This document shows, piece after piece, positions 47,141 through 57,521 of a stretch of 64,000 nucleotides of DNA. Each line of letters starts with the position of its first letter. Within the stretch, counting starts at the first letter, position 1. Source of the stretch: Hofstenia miamia (Eukaryota > Xenacoelomorpha > Acoela); the NCBI GenBank assembly GCA_004352715.1, contig SCFE01000093.1:645001-709000 (forward strand), written 5' to 3'. A program made the position numbers and the translations under genes. The notes below the pieces were generated by a model. It worked only from the letters and a program-made list of their open reading frames with translations. It ran no database searches and had not been told where the DNA came from.

Positions 47141-48435
47141 CCTAGCTATGGCTGAGTCCGGACAAGATAAATCCGGGCAGCATTACTTTTGTGATATAAT
47201 AGTGTGTCAAAATCTTTTGCAACTTACTCCCTGAAACAACAACCTGCAAATCTTTTCGACAAACATGTACAGAATTTTCGAACCACTTCACAAGTTGTTG
47301 ACTGTTGATTATATAACCAGCGACGGTATTTCAAGAAAACCTTTCTCTCTAACCTCAAATACTGTTTCCAGGTGAATTTTCTTTGTCATTTTTGTATTAT
47401 TGTTATAAACAGCATTAAAAACACCACTATTACTTTCAATTTTTCTTAAAATCAAATTATGAAAATCATTCAATTTTTGCAAATTTTCTTCAATTTTTAA
47501 TAACAAATAATTCTGAAATTGTTTTTCAAATACCAAACTAAGATAAAATAACTCTGATCAACATGTGATGTTAATAGCTAAATCTTGTCAAAATGTATAA
47601 AATACTACGTGCTCCATCCATGGTTTCTAAGGACAATGAAAGCCCAGGGCTAATAGGATTAAGCAATGGAAATTTAAGCATTTTATGTTTGCTCCGAGCA
47701 ATGAAAAAATGGTTGAAACGCGTTTCCTAATTTAAGATTTTTAGCTTACTTTCAATAAATATTTAATTTTTTTATAAGCAGGTCAATACGTTTTGGTATT
47801 GAGATTGAATTCCATTGTGTTATTCCACTTATTCCTGTTCAGTGAATGAGAAGATCTTGTTGACTAAAACTTTGCAGATTGCATGCTGGTGAAGATAAAA
47901 AACCACTAGTTGACTTGCTGTTGACACATACCTGCAGAAGTCATTTGATATAAAAAATATGAGAAGTTACAAATCCAGAAATATGACAGTTAATCCGGAA
48001 ACATCCGGACAAAAAAAGATATATTTAAATCAAGACATTGCAGGATAATTTTTGTTTCAAACTCAACCCTAAACCTAACCCTTATTAGTAACTATTTTAC
48101 AATAAATGTTTTTCACTGTAGAATTTTGTATAAAGCACATTATATTTTAGATTCAGATTCTCTTGAACATTCGGATTGGGATTCGAAGTATTAAAGTTCA
48201 TTTGAAGCAAACGTGTTAACAAGCCAAGCTTCTAACGAGGCGAGCTTGACCATAGTATTTGATATACAACGAAGCTAAAACCAGCTTTTTTAAGGAAACA
48301 AAATTTTTAGTTCTGCTTGTTAAAATTTTGTCATGCAGACTTTTAATATTTTTTCATTCAATATGCTTTTCTTATAATCATATTTTAGAAATTTTTGTTA
48401 ATTATTAGGAAGAGCTTTGTAAAAAAAATTCTGGC

Positions 48436-48463
48436 GAGCCGAGCCGAGCCGAGCCGAGCCGAG
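48436..48463. repeat. (GAGCC)n short tandem repeat
   Basis: About 5.5 units of GAGCC. They are followed by GAGTCGAACTTAG and GGCCGAGGCGAGC. This gagcc-rich block of about 90 bp is much GC-richer than its surroundings and looks like a transposon subterminal region. Confidence 0.85.
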
Positions 48464-49238
48464 TCGAACTTAGTCAAAATTAAATCAGGCCGAGGCGAGC
48501 AAACAAAATTCCGCTCGTTGACAAATCTGATTCGAAGTATCCTCTTAAAAAACATGTGAACGTTAACATAAAAGACTACTGAAATTATAAAAACTATTTT
48601 AGGCATGCATGCCATTTATGTAATCAATGATTGCTTAATAATAAACTGACTAGCTAAGATAAGCCATCTTGTGTACCAGAGTGACACCGAGGCAAATTTT
48701 TAGACCCAGGTACTCGTTGACTCAAGTACTCATTGACCCTGAGACCCTACCCGATAATAGATGAGGTTATATGTATTTTCACTTAATAACATCAGCTACA
48801 TTTGTTTTCTGCTTGTTATTTGTAAAACTGAGTGTTATCTACAGTTTGTACCTTTTTCAATCATATTTTTGCTACGTCATCAAAAATTCTGACATCAGCA
48901 TTTTATAGTTCTGCTGTCCGTTGCCTGTCTATATGTGCGTTATCCACACCTTGTTATGTACACTTTTATCAATGTCAAGGCATGCATAACTGTGTATACA
49001 GGATTTATGCTGAAAATCACGATTTCCTAAAGACATGCTAAAATCGATCTACCTGAAATGGCTGCCAGTTTCTTGGAAATGGCAAAAACTATGATGGCGT
49101 CAAATAACTTGGGCTTATGTCTGTACAATAAACCCATTAAGATACTCCTGGGTGGATGAAAATAATTTAACTTCCCTTCCCTTTTGAGTAAAAATCACTA
49201 TTTTTGCTGACATCAGGAAAAAATGCGGACATCATCAC

Positions 49239-49481
49239 CAGTGGCGTACCCAGGGGGAGACATGGTGGAATGTCCCACCCGTCAGGTTTCCAAATTTAAT
49301 TTTGACCGGATAAGTCAAAAAAATTTAAGTAAAAAATTAAAAAATTTAAAATCTAGGATGGCAAAATGCATTTTTTAGGGTCTATTTTCTCAATATTTTC
49401 AAAAATTTTCGCGAGGCTTTGCCCGCATTAGGGAATAACAATGATGTCCCCCCCCGTCAAAAAATCCTGAGTAGGCCCCTG
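49239..49481 (+). mobile_element. hAT-type MITE (family D, copy 2) with near-perfect 8 bp duplication
   Basis: 243 bp. Starts CAGTGGCGTACCCAGGGGGA and ends CCTGAGTAGGCCCCTG. Flanked by ATCATCAC (49231-49238) and ATCATCGC (49482-49489), a duplication with one transition. Full-length homology to 20159-20400, including CGTCAGGTTTCCAAATTTAA and GCATTAGGGAATAACAATGA. No coding capacity. Confidence 0.92.
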
Positions 49482-49489
49482 ATCATCGC

Positions 49490-50487
49490 ACTAATATGAA
49501 CTTTCTACAAGCAAGAAAAATTTCTCATAATGATCTAGTTACAAGCCCAATATTATGTTGTTTGCACTATTGTTTCAAAAGACAATAGGAGTGGGTAATT
49601 TTGGGAACGCACTCCCTCGGAATAGATTTAATGCCTTTAGCCGGACATTTTTAAATGGGAACATCATTGAACGTTATAAATGAAAATTCAAACAAGATCC
49701 ATACATATGCGCCACTTTATTATAAGTACTGTCATTACTGATGCACGATAATGAGGGTTTGAGATAAAAGAATGGCTGTGTGAACATTTTGAAAGCGGTG
49801 TAGCACAAGTACCTCATCCTCTTGAAGCAAATTTAATAGAACTTAATTTTATCGAAGCATTGAATGTACAGAAAAATTAGAATAAATTCCTTTTTATCAA
49901 AAAACCTATTTAATTTTTCAAATAGAAGTTTATCAAAACTTGAATTGAGTTGGCCTAAAATTTAAAGAAAAACAGATATGTAAATATTTTTATAAATAAT
50001 TTTAGTTGTAAATTAGAGAATGAATAGAAAATTATATTATTATTATTATAAAATTATCTGATGAAAACAATATTTATTACCTAATCCTGCACGCCAGCTG
50101 TTAATGCATTAATAGAACTATTTAAAGATAAAAAAATATATTTACCTAAACATTTGACAAATGAAATAATTGCGTTATTGTTATTATGATTACTATTTAC
50201 AAAATATGAATCACATTCTTTCTGACAAATCAAAATTTATTGAAAATTAAAGTTGATCAAGAACTAAAAATCCGTTCATATATCTTGAAAATAAATATAA
50301 TTTGGAACTTCGCTATTTTAAGTCTAAATCAAATTATTGAAGAACCATATAAACCCTCAATTTGCTGAGAAACGAATTTTGGAGGGGAGGACAAGTTACA
50401 TTCATTTCTGACTGCATAACTACCTAAGAAGATTTTTTGTTTAAGTCTAAAAATTAAGTGAGAATTTGTGACCGACGATTGATTTTA
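49490..50487. other. Intergenic AT-rich DNA, nothing recognised
   Basis: No gene, RNA or element that I can support. Confidence 0.4.
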
Positions 50488-50548
50488 GGGGGGGGGGGNG
50501 GGGGGGGGTTACCTGCCTCCTTTGCCCAAACGAATTCCGCCACCACTG
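50488..50548. mobile_element. Orphan transposon end with G homopolymer
   Basis: A run of about 20 G (with one N at 50499) leads into CCTTTGCCCAAACGAATTCC and ends CGCCACCACTG at 50548. Read inward this is CAGTGGTGGCGGAATTCG, a typical hAT-like CAGTGG terminus. I found no inverted partner upstream, so it is either one end of a truncated element or a solo fragment. Confidence 0.45.
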
Positions 50549-51075
50549 TGTGGGTCACAACCAGCAAAACTTAAAAACTTAGCTAAAATTAATAATAAAA
50601 TCCCGCTTTGTTCACTAGAAACCCCATGTACTTCACTGTTTATTTTTGTTGAACTTGATGTTTTTTATTCTAGCTCTCAATAGCACATCGCGTGCTACGT
50701 TATCATTGCTCTTGCTGTCTTTTGTAGCTATGCAGATTTCATCATGTATGACCATAACATCTTGCATGTTTCCAAAGATTCCATCAACCATTTGTTGGGG
50801 TTTGTCGGATGCTCAGCTTAACCCATTATGGAGGCTCTTCCACCTGTATCTTCTAAAAAGTGTATTGAATGTACACATGTAGGACGATTAATCTGTTAAT
50901 TCCAAGTGCCAGAAGGTATTAGAATTTGTCAATTACAGTGAAATAATTTTTTCCATTGAAAAACGATCGAAGTCTAGAATAGCACAGTGAATAGTGACGT
51001 TCTCTTATAAATTATTCATTAAGTTGCTTAGCATCCTTTGTAAGACGAATATCACCATTTCTTTTTTAGCTATGT

Positions 51076-52525
51076 CTAGGCTATTAGCGCATTCGGACGG
51101 TGTAATTCATCAAGCTTAGCTTTTAACTTCTTCAATGTTGTCAAAGGAACAATTCTCGGGGCGTCAATTACAGGAACAGCGTCATCCTTTAAGTTTGTAC
51201 TATACTTCTTGTAATATTTAACAAACCCACTAAAAACATCTGCAAATTCAAGAAATACATCTTGATTTATAGCTTCGGAAGGTATTTGTGTCTTGGCTAT
51301 TCTTATATCCGACATGACCGATTGGCAAAATTTTGTTTCGTATACAAGTTTTAAGTTGTAACGAAGTGTATTAAGGTTTGTAGTCCAAGTATCGGTGTAA
51401 CATTATTAAGTGACACCATAAATTTCGCGCTTGATTTGCGCTGTTGCTTGCCTAGTATCACTGGAAGATTGCAACATCCCTTAGTTGGGATTCTGTTACC
51501 ATTGTAGCCTGGTACGTGTTTTATTTATCATATATTTCGGTAGTCCTAGAGTAGGTAAATCCCTAAAAGGTATAGTGTTGCACTGTGCACCAGTGTCAAC
51601 CTTCATGATCAGCGGATTATTGTTTTTATAACTAGGATTTTCCCACTATTCACAGTTGTTATACCAACACAGTTATGCGTGTCTTCTTCATCCTCGTCGG
51701 CTGAATATGATGATTCTTATACAGTGCTCACTTCCTGGTGTCTTCTGAGCCGTGTTCTGCACATGCGTGGAAAGTGAATACGCCTTTGGCATTTGTTGTA
51801 TGACTTTCCAAAAGCTGGGCATTGTCTTCTTGGGTGTCGTCGTCCACATTCTTGGCAATATATTGTTTCATTTTGGTTCTTCGACAAATTTGGTTTTATA
51901 CTTTTAAAGTTGTTTTTTGGACTTATAAATGCATCAATGTCCGCATCTTGCTTTATTTCGACAGGATCTGCGAAATAATGTATTGAGTTGTGTTGTTCTT
52001 TAGCTCTTTCTGAACATTTGCAGATATGTCTTATCTTACTCAGATCTAGATTAGGCTCTCTTACCATTCTTTCTTGGGGCCCTTCATCTTCCAAAGATAA
52101 AATGACTTTCTCGCGAATTATTGAATCACAGAGTTTATCAAAATTGCAATTTCTTGACTTTGTTTTCAACAAATTTAAAACACCTAAATTTTCATGCCAT
52201 CTCATTTTAAGTTGAAGAATGTAAATTTTTCAAGTGAGCCATTAGATGCACGAGTGAAGCATGAGCCATATTTTTGGACAACATTGGTAAATTAGATCTT
52301 GTCTTCTGTTGGGTTCCAAGAGAAATTTTCAAATACTTCATTGGCTTAAGATCCGATTTTGCGATGCAGGAATGCAATCTAAACCAAATCATTCTTTTTG
52401 TCTAACTCGGAGGCGAGAAGAAATAAATCAAAATCACGCTTCCATTTCTGCCATTCCTCTGTAATGTTAAGTGAATCTATATCCAAATGGTGAATGCTTT
52501 GGGGATTCGAATGCTGTCACCATGT
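51076..52525 (-). pseudogene. Ty3/Gypsy retrotransposon gag-protease-RT remnant
   Basis: The minus strand runs gag to pol with stops and frameshifts. The gag N-terminal part (about 52525-52390) reads NITEEWQKWKRDFDLFLLAS. Next comes a segment with VFENFSWNPTEDKI, then the open frame 51717-52205 (RWHENLGVLN ... IREKVILSLEDEG). That frame carries a nucleocapsid zinc knuckle, CQECGRRHPRRQC (C-x2-C-x3-H-x4-C), and a second, damaged one. A degraded protease region follows. The frame 51076-51315 matches the connection to reverse transcriptase (FLEFADVFSGF, DDAVPVIDAPRIVPL, LKKLKAKLDELHRPNALI). The RT catalytic core, integrase and LTRs are not seen. Dead, truncated copy. Confidence 0.88.
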
Positions 52526-53874
52526 TTCAACTGTAGTGAATGAATGATATTTTAATTAAAATACAAGGTGTACAAATAAACATTTTATATATTCAAGACG
52601 TGTTGTAGTTTACGTTCAAGCCTGTAAAATTTATCGCAATACCAGCTTCTATACAACCAGGTACCCAAGGTACTCTTATGAATCTTTTTCGCTACGAGTT
52701 AGACACATATTCCTAAGAAGTATAATGCTTGCGATAGATTTGATTTCATCAGAAATCCCGAGGAAGTTGATTTGGTTGAATTTTGATGAAAACATGATGG
52801 TAAGTCTCAATGCAGCATGTGTGTTCGCAAACATCCCATTAAATAAGACAACATCGTATATCTAAAATAATTTTACAAATTCAAGGAAAATGATATGGTC
52901 ATCAAACTCTCGAAGAATAGTCACTTTCAATAATAAAGCAACCTGATGGCATGAAAGCAGAACAACCTCTGCCTTTATTAAGCCATAGCATCAAAAAAAC
53001 AATAAACATGAATTTATAATATCCTCAATTCTAATTCACAGTGTCATTCAAGATGCACGTTCTCCTAAAGACCTTCAAAGAGCCTGTAGAATTGCTCAAC
53101 ATAACAAGAAAAAACCAAGCCCTTTAATATAATTTCAGAAATTTTGTCAAAGATTGGTAAATCATTAAATAACTCGGGGAAGCAATTCATCAAATTTCAA
53201 TATCAAACACTAGTGAAGAAGATGGGTTAAAAGATACAATATATTGGTGTTTTCCATAGATTTGTGTCGCATCATCTAAATACATCGAAACAAAAAAGAA
53301 AATAAAAACCTAATACATAAAATAGGAATAGCTTTTGCAAATAAAGAAACCAAGGACTTTATGAAGAACAAGGATGATACTCTAATATGTTTGAAGTCGA
53401 CTGCAGTACACAAATACAGCTGGGAGGAAAGTACATTTTATAAATTGGACAATTTCAAAGCATACTCGAGTATGCATTAGCAAATACTCAAAGGTCACAT
53501 CCAAGCGGAAATCTATTAACACATACATGAAGTAAAAGAGAACACTCTTAAAATGATTACTCAACATCAAAAGTCAAAAATAGTAGAATCCATCAATATT
53601 AAAGAGCATCTAAATAAAAATTACGCACTAATGAACAATCAAGTCAACAATGAACTTGGCCTACATTTAAATAAGAGTTAATTATGAACTGGAAGAATCA
53701 AAATTTAAGTTGTGAAATGTGCTGTTTGACAAAATTTAATTTGTATTTTTTATTAATACATAAAGTTTAGCGAGCTCTATGCCTGTTACAAATATAGTTT
53801 GCTTTGATAAAAATTTTTGAATCGAAGCCGCTTAATTTATACAGCTCAGGAATTCAACACTTTTATATATATGC

Positions 53875-53875
<1 letters not shown>
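52526..53875. other. Intergenic AT-rich DNA, nothing recognised
   Basis: No supportable gene or element. Confidence 0.4.
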
Positions 53876-53911
<36 letters not shown>

Positions 53912-53958
53912 CATATATATATATATGTACATATATATATGTACATATATATGTATAT
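53876..53958. repeat. Compound (TA)n microsatellite with GTGCA / GTACA interruptions
   Basis: TA runs with regularly spaced TGTACATA units. Confidence 0.95.
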
Positions 53959-54019
53959 TTTTCCCATACAATTTCTTTATAAGACTACGAACTACACTTT
54001 ACCATTAACTTTCTAAAAT

Positions 54020-54319
54020 AATTTCTATATGCTCTCATTATAATAAATGTAATCTTTGGTATGTATTTATTTGGTTTCCTAGTTTGATATTCTAAGTTAA
54101 TTCTTTTTTAATTTCATAATGGTGCTGAAATATTTGTGTTTAAATGTCTGCTAATGTATTTCAACACCATCCTGAAACTAAAGAAGAAAATTTTAACACC
54201 ATTATAAAAATATAAGAATATCAAAAAAAGAGAAGCATTAGATTTAATGAAATTATGACTGACCATCATATTAAACAAGAAAATTCATACATGTATTTTA
54301 ATGAGAGCATATAGAAATT
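54020..54319. repeat. Inverted repeat pair, about 19-21 bp arms
   Basis: AATTTCTATATGCTCTCATT at 54020 recurs inverted at 54299-54319. The interior is AT-rich without coding content. It may be a small foldback element or chance. Confidence 0.55.
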
Positions 54320-54334
54320 GTTTAGTTAATTCTA

Positions 54335-54400
54335 AACTGTTGTTTGTAGTTTTGTAAAAAAATTGTCTGTGAAAGTATTTCTGGCGATGATCAATAAAAG
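54335..54400 (-). repeat. Dispersed repeat family C, copy 3
   Basis: Reverse complement reads TTTATTGATCATCGCCAGAA, continues with AATTTTTTTACAAAACTACA, and matches 19581-19640 and 31010-31085. Confidence 0.65.
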
Positions 54401-54539
54401 AAATGATTCTATTATAATATATATTGTAGAATGTTCTTTTCTAGGGACTTCATTCCACAGTGAAACATTCTAACCAAACAAACAACAAACGATTAATATA
54501 TTGCAATTTTCTTCTTACTTGCAGTTTAGCAAGGTAACG

Positions 54540-54800
54540 TGGAACCCATTGTATACTCCAACAACAACCCAGAGAAGAAAGATCATTGTAATTCTTCTAC
54601 GCTCAGCTCATCGAAAGTTGAAAGGCCACCCTGGCTTGTTATCGTACATGTAAACAAAAACCCTACTCCCCAAACCTACGTTATCCCTTAGGGTACAGAA
54701 GGGGTTACTGGCATTCAGTTACGGCCACCAATAGCGTTGCTGTATCCGAAGCGATGCCCTATATTTAGCTAAGGTACATGTTAAGCATTAATATAAAATA
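54540..54800. other. GC-richer unidentified segment
   Basis: Contains GTAACGTGGAACCCATTG, CCCTTAGGGTACAGAAGGGG and GCGTTGCTGTATCCGAAGCG. It has no open frame or structure that I can name and is probably a repeat fragment. Confidence 0.25.
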
Positions 54801-54817
54801 AGAAAAAACAATATAAT

Positions 54818-54932
54818 ATAACCAGAAAAGTAAGGGCCAATTTGGGAAAATATATTATACCAAAAATGTTAGTAAAGTAGCGGTTCGGAAATATGTAATT
54901 AAAACAGTACAACTGATTGTTGGGAAATCAAA
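54818..54932 (+). repeat. Direct repeat, copy 1 (pair with 55033-55150)
   Basis: About 115 bp nearly identical to the sequence that starts immediately after the single N at 55032. Confidence 0.9.
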
Positions 54933-55032
54933 ACTTAAATTAAAAGTCTGACAGTATCAGAAATAAAATAGCACCGAAATCTCTCATGTTGACCACTAAT
55001 AATACAAATCAGTTATAATGCTTGGGATTATN

Positions 55033-55150
55033 ATAACCAGAAAAGTAAGGGCCAATTTGGGAAAATATATTATACCAAAAATGTTAGTAAAGTAGCGGTT
55101 CGGGAAATATGTAATTAAAAACAATACAACTGATCGTTGGGAAATCAAAA
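55033..55150 (+). repeat. Direct repeat, copy 2
   Basis: Begins at the base after the N at 55032 with ATAACCAGAAAAGTAAGGGC. It differs from copy 1 at a few positions. Confidence 0.9.
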
Positions 55151-55167
55151 CTAATAATAAGTGCAAC

Positions 55168-55171
55168 TATG

Positions 55172-55208
<37 letters not shown>
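55168..55208. repeat. (TA)n microsatellite
   Basis: ATGTATATG-type start and about 16 TA units. Confidence 0.95.
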
Positions 55209-55212
<4 letters not shown>

Positions 55213-55787
55213 GTCTTTGATTGATTCCAACAAAATACACAGTTACATGGTCAAAATTAAAAATGTTCAAATTCTGAAGATTTGTAGGCGATTTGAATGC
55301 ATTGAATTGACAAATTACAATTGCATTACTATTATTAGAGGCGTGGAAGACATGCTAGCTCATTACATTTCAGCCATTTATATGGTGATTTAAGGTGTAA
55401 TTGCAGAGCTTTGTGAACTTCTGTATGTATATTACATGTAATTTGAGAAAATCATTTAAAAGATTATTTAGAATAAAAAATTTGAAAATAACTGTTCTGA
55501 CGGCGACCAATGCGGATTCTTCTGTTTTCAATCGTCAATACGTTCTATCTTGAGAGCATTTTGCAATTAGGCCTAATTTCGCTCAGTTAAGCTAATCTAT
55601 TCCAATATTTCAATAAAATTTTTAAAAGCTGCATTCAATTTTTATAAAAATAAGTGTGCCATCATTTAAGGAAAGTGTGCTAAAAACAATTCAATTTCAA
55701 TTACGATTGCGAAATAAAATTTTAAATTGGTTATAATAATGAGTTGCTTGCAATTTAACAAAAGGCCATTCTCAATAACGCAATGCA

Positions 55788-56102
55788 ATGCTCAACGATG
55801 TGGTCAGCAAATGGAAATTATTTTCGCCTAAAGTTCAAAGCATTTATATTAAGAACATGCATCAATTATTTGATAATTTGATGCTTATGCATGTGCTGCA
55901 TACTTGTATATTGGATAGTCACTATATAAACGTTAGTATATTGAGCATTAAAAACAGGTCAAAGGAAAAGCAAAAAAATGAACGTGAATATAGAGATTGC
56001 AAGATTTACATAATCCATAAAAAAATTTTAACCAAAACAAAGTTCGACTGTTCTTTTACCGGATTGAAATATATTATGCGTTACCTAAATTTGATATGTT
56101 GA
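55788..56102 (+). other. Unrecognised 104-codon open frame, probably chance
   Basis: The longest ATG frame of its surroundings, rich in Ile, Lys and Tyr as expected of AT-rich noise. No motif, no repeat homology, no upstream signal seen. Listed only because of its length. Confidence 0.12.
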
Positions 56103-56428
56103 ATAGATTTAAATGTCGAATCCCAGAATCAGAGTCAGTTTTTTTTCCAATTTTATTATTGCATGAGGCATTCAATGGCTTTTTGAAAAGCTAAGTTTTT
56201 GAAATTTATTAGATCCTAAATTTAAAGGAGGATTTTACTATACGTATCTCAGAAGCAATTTGCCATTTCTCAAAGATTTTATTTTTTGGAAATTTCTATT
56301 CCCTCAAATCAGTGGTGCTTGATGCAAGCATTGAAGTACTGTTTTGCATTACAGCTGATCCGCTATTATTATTGAATAATTTAACAGAATAGCATAGCCA
56401 TACTCAATTTATTGTGTTTTAGTAATGA

Positions 56429-56429
56429 A

Positions 56430-56464
<35 letters not shown>

Positions 56465-56538
56465 NNNNNNNNNNNNNNNNNNNNNNNNNNNNNNNNNNNN
56501 NNNNNNNNNNNNNNNNNNNNNNNNNNNNNNNNNNNNNN

Positions 56539-56566
<28 letters not shown>
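56429..56566. repeat. (TA)n microsatellite containing assembly gap 56465-56538
   Basis: TA runs on both sides of 74 N. Confidence 0.9.
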
Positions 56567-56569
<3 letters not shown>

Positions 56570-56815
56570 CACTACATAACCTTGAATGTACTGGCGTTTT
56601 TCAAATTAGTTTTACATTTTTAATAAAAACTATTATATGTGATATTTTTTCATTCAAAATTTCAATATGCAATAAATGTAAAATATTAAAGTAGACTATT
56701 AACAGGTAAATCATATAAATGACTTAGACTACAATACAAATAATTATTTAAGATTTTAAAAGTTTTGCTAAAAACAATATGATTTTTTGAGGAAATATTC
56801 AAGAGCTGAATTTCA

Positions 56816-56846
56816 TGTATATATATATCTTTATATATATATATAT
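56816..56846. repeat. Short (TA)n microsatellite
   Basis: TA units with a CTTTA interruption. Confidence 0.85.
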
Positions 56847-57481
56847 AAATGTAAGTAATATATGTACATACATTTGCATCTCCGCAAAAAATTACTTGGG
56901 ACAAGCAATCAATTTCTAAATTTTAAAATATATTTAACAACTTTTCCGAGTATTCTTTCTGCTTTATGATAATAATTTTAATTTTTGCAACATTTTGGAA
57001 CAAATAATTTAAGAATAACACATATCAATACTAAGCCTTCATAGATTCATTCGAAAAACAATGTGCTTGTTGTCATCATAATGAAACGGTTACGATATAT
57101 AAATGTAAACTTCAAAAACAAATTCATTAGAGACATTATTCACATTTAGAACTGTAAAGAAGCAAGCCAATTGACTTTATGCAACATCGAATTCGAGCAA
57201 TTACTAAAACTGATGGTGGCTTTGTGAAATTTGTATTTGCTTGTGATTTGCTGCAAATTTGAAATGTTAGCTTAGTTTTCTATTTTTGTCACCGTTTGTT
57301 TGGCAATTATATCTCCTTAGAGTAAAAATTTCACAAATTTTAATGCTTGCCCCAAGTAATATTTGCAGCAGTGTATATGCATTTATCTATTTAGGTCAAT
57401 GTACAACAATTTTGGCTTGTTTTTGTCTTTTGAACATGCTTAATCTAGTTCAGAAGTTAAATAAACAATTTACAAACATTC

Positions 57482-57487
57482 TTTAAT
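57482..57487 (-). promoter_or_regulatory. Candidate poly(A) signal ATTAAA for the host gene
   Basis: On the minus strand ATTAAA lies about 35 bases after the stop codon of the stereocilin-like gene. It is a common AATAAA variant. In AT-rich DNA this may be chance. Confidence 0.3.
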
Positions 57488-57521
57488 ATCTATGTATATT
57501 GTTGAAATAAAAAATTTAAAT

